From Arthrobacter sp. ISL-65 (lineage in GTDB: Bacteria > Actinomycetota > Actinomycetes > Actinomycetales > Micrococcaceae), in the NCBI RefSeq assembly GCF_018613795.1, contig NZ_JAGGPN010000020.1, forward strand, positions 209,289 to 273,288: DNA of 64,000 nt, read 5' to 3'. Both the position numbers and the translations under genes were made by a program. Under the pieces are notes generated by a model. That model made no database searches and had not been told where the DNA came from. It saw only the letters and a list, made by a program, of their open reading frames with translations. Position 1 is the stretch's first letter. Each line of letters begins with the position of its first letter. This document shows, one piece after another, positions 62,984 to 64,000 of the stretch.

Positions 62984-63634
62984 ATGACTTTAGCCGACTC
63001 CTTTCCCGCCCCCGTTGTTCTGTGGTCCAAGCCTGAGGAAGCCAGGGCCGGCAAGCCACTGCTCGTCCTGCTGCACGGCTACGGCGCGAACGAGCAGGAC
63101 CTCCTCAGCCTGGCTGACATGCTCCCGGACGAGTTCACGGTTGCGTCGGTCCGGGCACCCATCGCCATGGGACCGGGCTTTTCCTGGTTCCCGCTGACCG
63201 GCTCGATCGAATATTCCGTCGACGCCGTGAAGGCCGCGTCGGCGTACGTGCTCGACTGGCTGGACACGGTCAAGGCCAACCACCCGTCCGTGACCCTGCT
63301 TGGGTTCTCGATGGGCATGGCCATGGCCACCACGCTGCTGCGTCAGCGGCCCGCTGACTTTGCCGCTGTCGTCGGCCTTTCAGGCTTTGTGGTCAACGCT
63401 GAGTCCGACGGCGAGTTCCGTGACGCCGAGCTGGACGGAACAGTGCCGCTGTTCTGGGGCCGGGACCAGCAGGATCCGGTCATCACGCCGGACAAGATCG
63501 AGTACACGATGGGCTGGGTCCGCAAGCACGTGAAGCTGACCAAGGTGCTCTACACCGGCATGTGGCACGGCATCAACGCCCAGGAAGTAGGGCACGTGTC
63601 CGAGTTCCTCACCCACGAGGTACTTGCGAAATAG
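62984..63634 (+). CDS. alpha/beta hydrolase (phospholipase/carboxylesterase family)
   Basis: 216-residue esterase of the PF02230 family. The nucleophile serine is in LLGFSMGMAMATTLL near residue 112, the acid Asp is in GRDQQDPVITPDK near 167 and the His is in YTGMWHGIN near 199. An oxyanion segment LLHGYGANEQDLLSLADML opens the fold. The ATG at 62984 follows a -10-like AAGAAT at 6 bases, so the message may be leaderless. A palindrome in its promoter is shared with the SDR gene, hinting at co-control with lipid metabolism. Confidence 0.9.
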   Translation: MTLADSFPAPVVLWSKPEEARAGKPLLVLLHGYGANEQDLLSLADMLPDEFTVASVRAPIAMGPGFSWFPLTGSIEYSVDAVKAASAYVLDWLDTVKANHPSVTLLGFSMGMAMATTLLRQRPADFAAVVGLSGFVVNAESDGEFRDAELDGTVPLFWGRDQQDPVITPDKIEYTMGWVRKHVKLTKVLYTGMWHGINAQEVGHVSEFLTHEVLAK

Positions 63635-63656
63635 GCCCTCCTACAGAAGCAAGCTT

Positions 63657-63890
63657 TTACGCCTGGGGAGCGCTGACCCGGACGGTCTGGCCGTTCACCG
63701 TCACCGTGTCCCCGTTGTGAAGCTGCCGGCCGCGCCGGTCGTCGATCTCACCGTTGACCTTGACCAGGCCGTTCTTGATCAGCTCCGTAGCCTCCACGCC
63801 GTCCTCCACGAGGTTGGCGAGCTTCAGGAGCTGGCCCAGGCGGATCATGGTGTCGCGGATGGGGATCTCTTCGATTTCCGGGTTGCTCAT
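63657..63890 (-). CDS. S4 RNA-binding domain protein
   Basis: 77 residues from the ATG at 63890 (MSNPEIEEIPIRD). Nearly the whole protein is an S4-like domain (IRLGQLLKLANLVEDGVEAT then IKNGLVKVNGEIDDRRGRQL), as in YaaA/RlbA and Hsp15-like small proteins that bind structured RNA. Role unknown; probably ribosome or tRNA related. It is convergent with the esterase gene and divergent from the gene that runs off the window. A CATCAT -10-like element lies 7 bases upstream of the start. Confidence 0.88.
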   Translation of the reverse strand: MSNPEIEEIPIRDTMIRLGQLLKLANLVEDGVEATELIKNGLVKVNGEIDDRRGRQLHNGDTVTVNGQTVRVSAPQA

Positions 63891-63910
63891 ACCAGTAATG
63901 ATGCCTGACG

Positions 63911-63916
63911 TAAGGT
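63911..63916 (+). promoter_or_regulatory. -10 element for the last gene
   Basis: TAAGGT, 7 bases before the ATG at 63924; no ribosome binding site, so probably leaderless. Confidence 0.4.
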
Positions 63917-63923
63917 GAAACCA

Positions 63924-64000
63924 ATGACCCATGCACCCCGGCTGCCCCTTGCCGTGGGCCTTCCCATGGCCGTGGCCTCGGGCCTTGCCATTCCCGTCCA
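63924..64000 (+). CDS. partial gene, probable DMT-family (YdcZ-like) transporter
   Basis: Only the first ~25 residues are in the window (MTHAPRLPLAVGLPMAVASG then LAIPV). A hydrophobic helix with MAVASGLAIPVQ at the N-terminus is typical of YdcZ/DUF606 transporters in this genus, but the call is tentative because the gene is cut. Confidence 0.45.
   Translation, partial: MTHAPRLPLAVGLPMAVASGLAIPV

Noticed and set aside
63924-64000. Firm functional call for the last gene
   Set aside because: Only about 25 codons are visible, so the DMT-transporter suggestion is kept at low confidence.

Overview
The window looks like a stretch of chromosome from a high-GC actinobacterium of the family Micrococcaceae (Arthrobacter/Pseudarthrobacter type). 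The grounds are the very GC-rich third codon positions, a separate small acyl-CoA carboxylase epsilon subunit, a DUF222/HNH endonuclease gene, MHS-family transporters, SAM-IV riboswitches (an actinobacterial class) and many genes that start directly at a promoter without a leader. No rRNA, tRNA, CRISPR array, prophage or insertion sequence was seen.

Layout. 83-5924: acyl-CoA carboxylase beta and epsilon subunits (minus strand), then a fatty-acid-type SDR, biotin ligase, a PH-domain membrane protein and a Rv1264-like adenylyl cyclase (plus strand). 6163-28746: the most unusual region, a plus-strand gene train that encodes a 2034-residue membrane-anchored Ig/FN3 surface protein, MoxR ATPase, DUF58 protein, a transglutaminase-fold membrane protein lacking its cysteine, an RDD-FHA protein, PP2C phosphatase, a zinc-ribbon FHA protein, a Ser/Thr kinase, an FHA-helical protein and an EssC/EccC-type three-ATPase membrane motor, followed by a Pro/Ala-rich exported protein. 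Most junctions overlap by 4 bases, so the set is probably one operon. It has the motor of type VII secretion but none of the other usual components in this window. 28849-35711: DNA ligase A, inositol monophosphatase, cupin, GNAT, RidA and a frameshifted HNH endonuclease gene. 35826-39951: CitA/CitB-like two-component system divergent from a CitM citrate transporter. 40236-43606: gatCAB. 43699-51011: LysR regulator, threonine dehydrogenase and 2-amino-3-ketobutyrate CoA ligase, an FAD oxidase, imidazolonepropionase, a DeoR regulator and a histidine phosphatase. 51099-54358: CPBP protease, VOC protein, and metX preceded by two tandem SAM-IV riboswitches. 54575-60771: MHS transporter, Zn-alcohol dehydrogenase, LysR regulator, 3-hydroxyisobutyrate dehydrogenase and methylmalonate-semialdehyde dehydrogenase. 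60925-64000: SHOCT protein, AlkZ-like glycosylase, esterase, S4 protein and the start of a probable DMT transporter.

How genes may work together. AccD/AccE and BirA supply carboxylase activity and its biotinylation; the mmsA/mmsB products would feed propionyl-CoA into such a carboxylase. Shared DNA motifs suggest two small regulons inside the window: a TTAC-N6-GTAA palindrome in front of both the SDR and the esterase, and a TGTGCAT-type palindrome both in front of the MHS transporter and over the start of the nearby lysR. All functional statements come from reading motifs and context; no database search was run.
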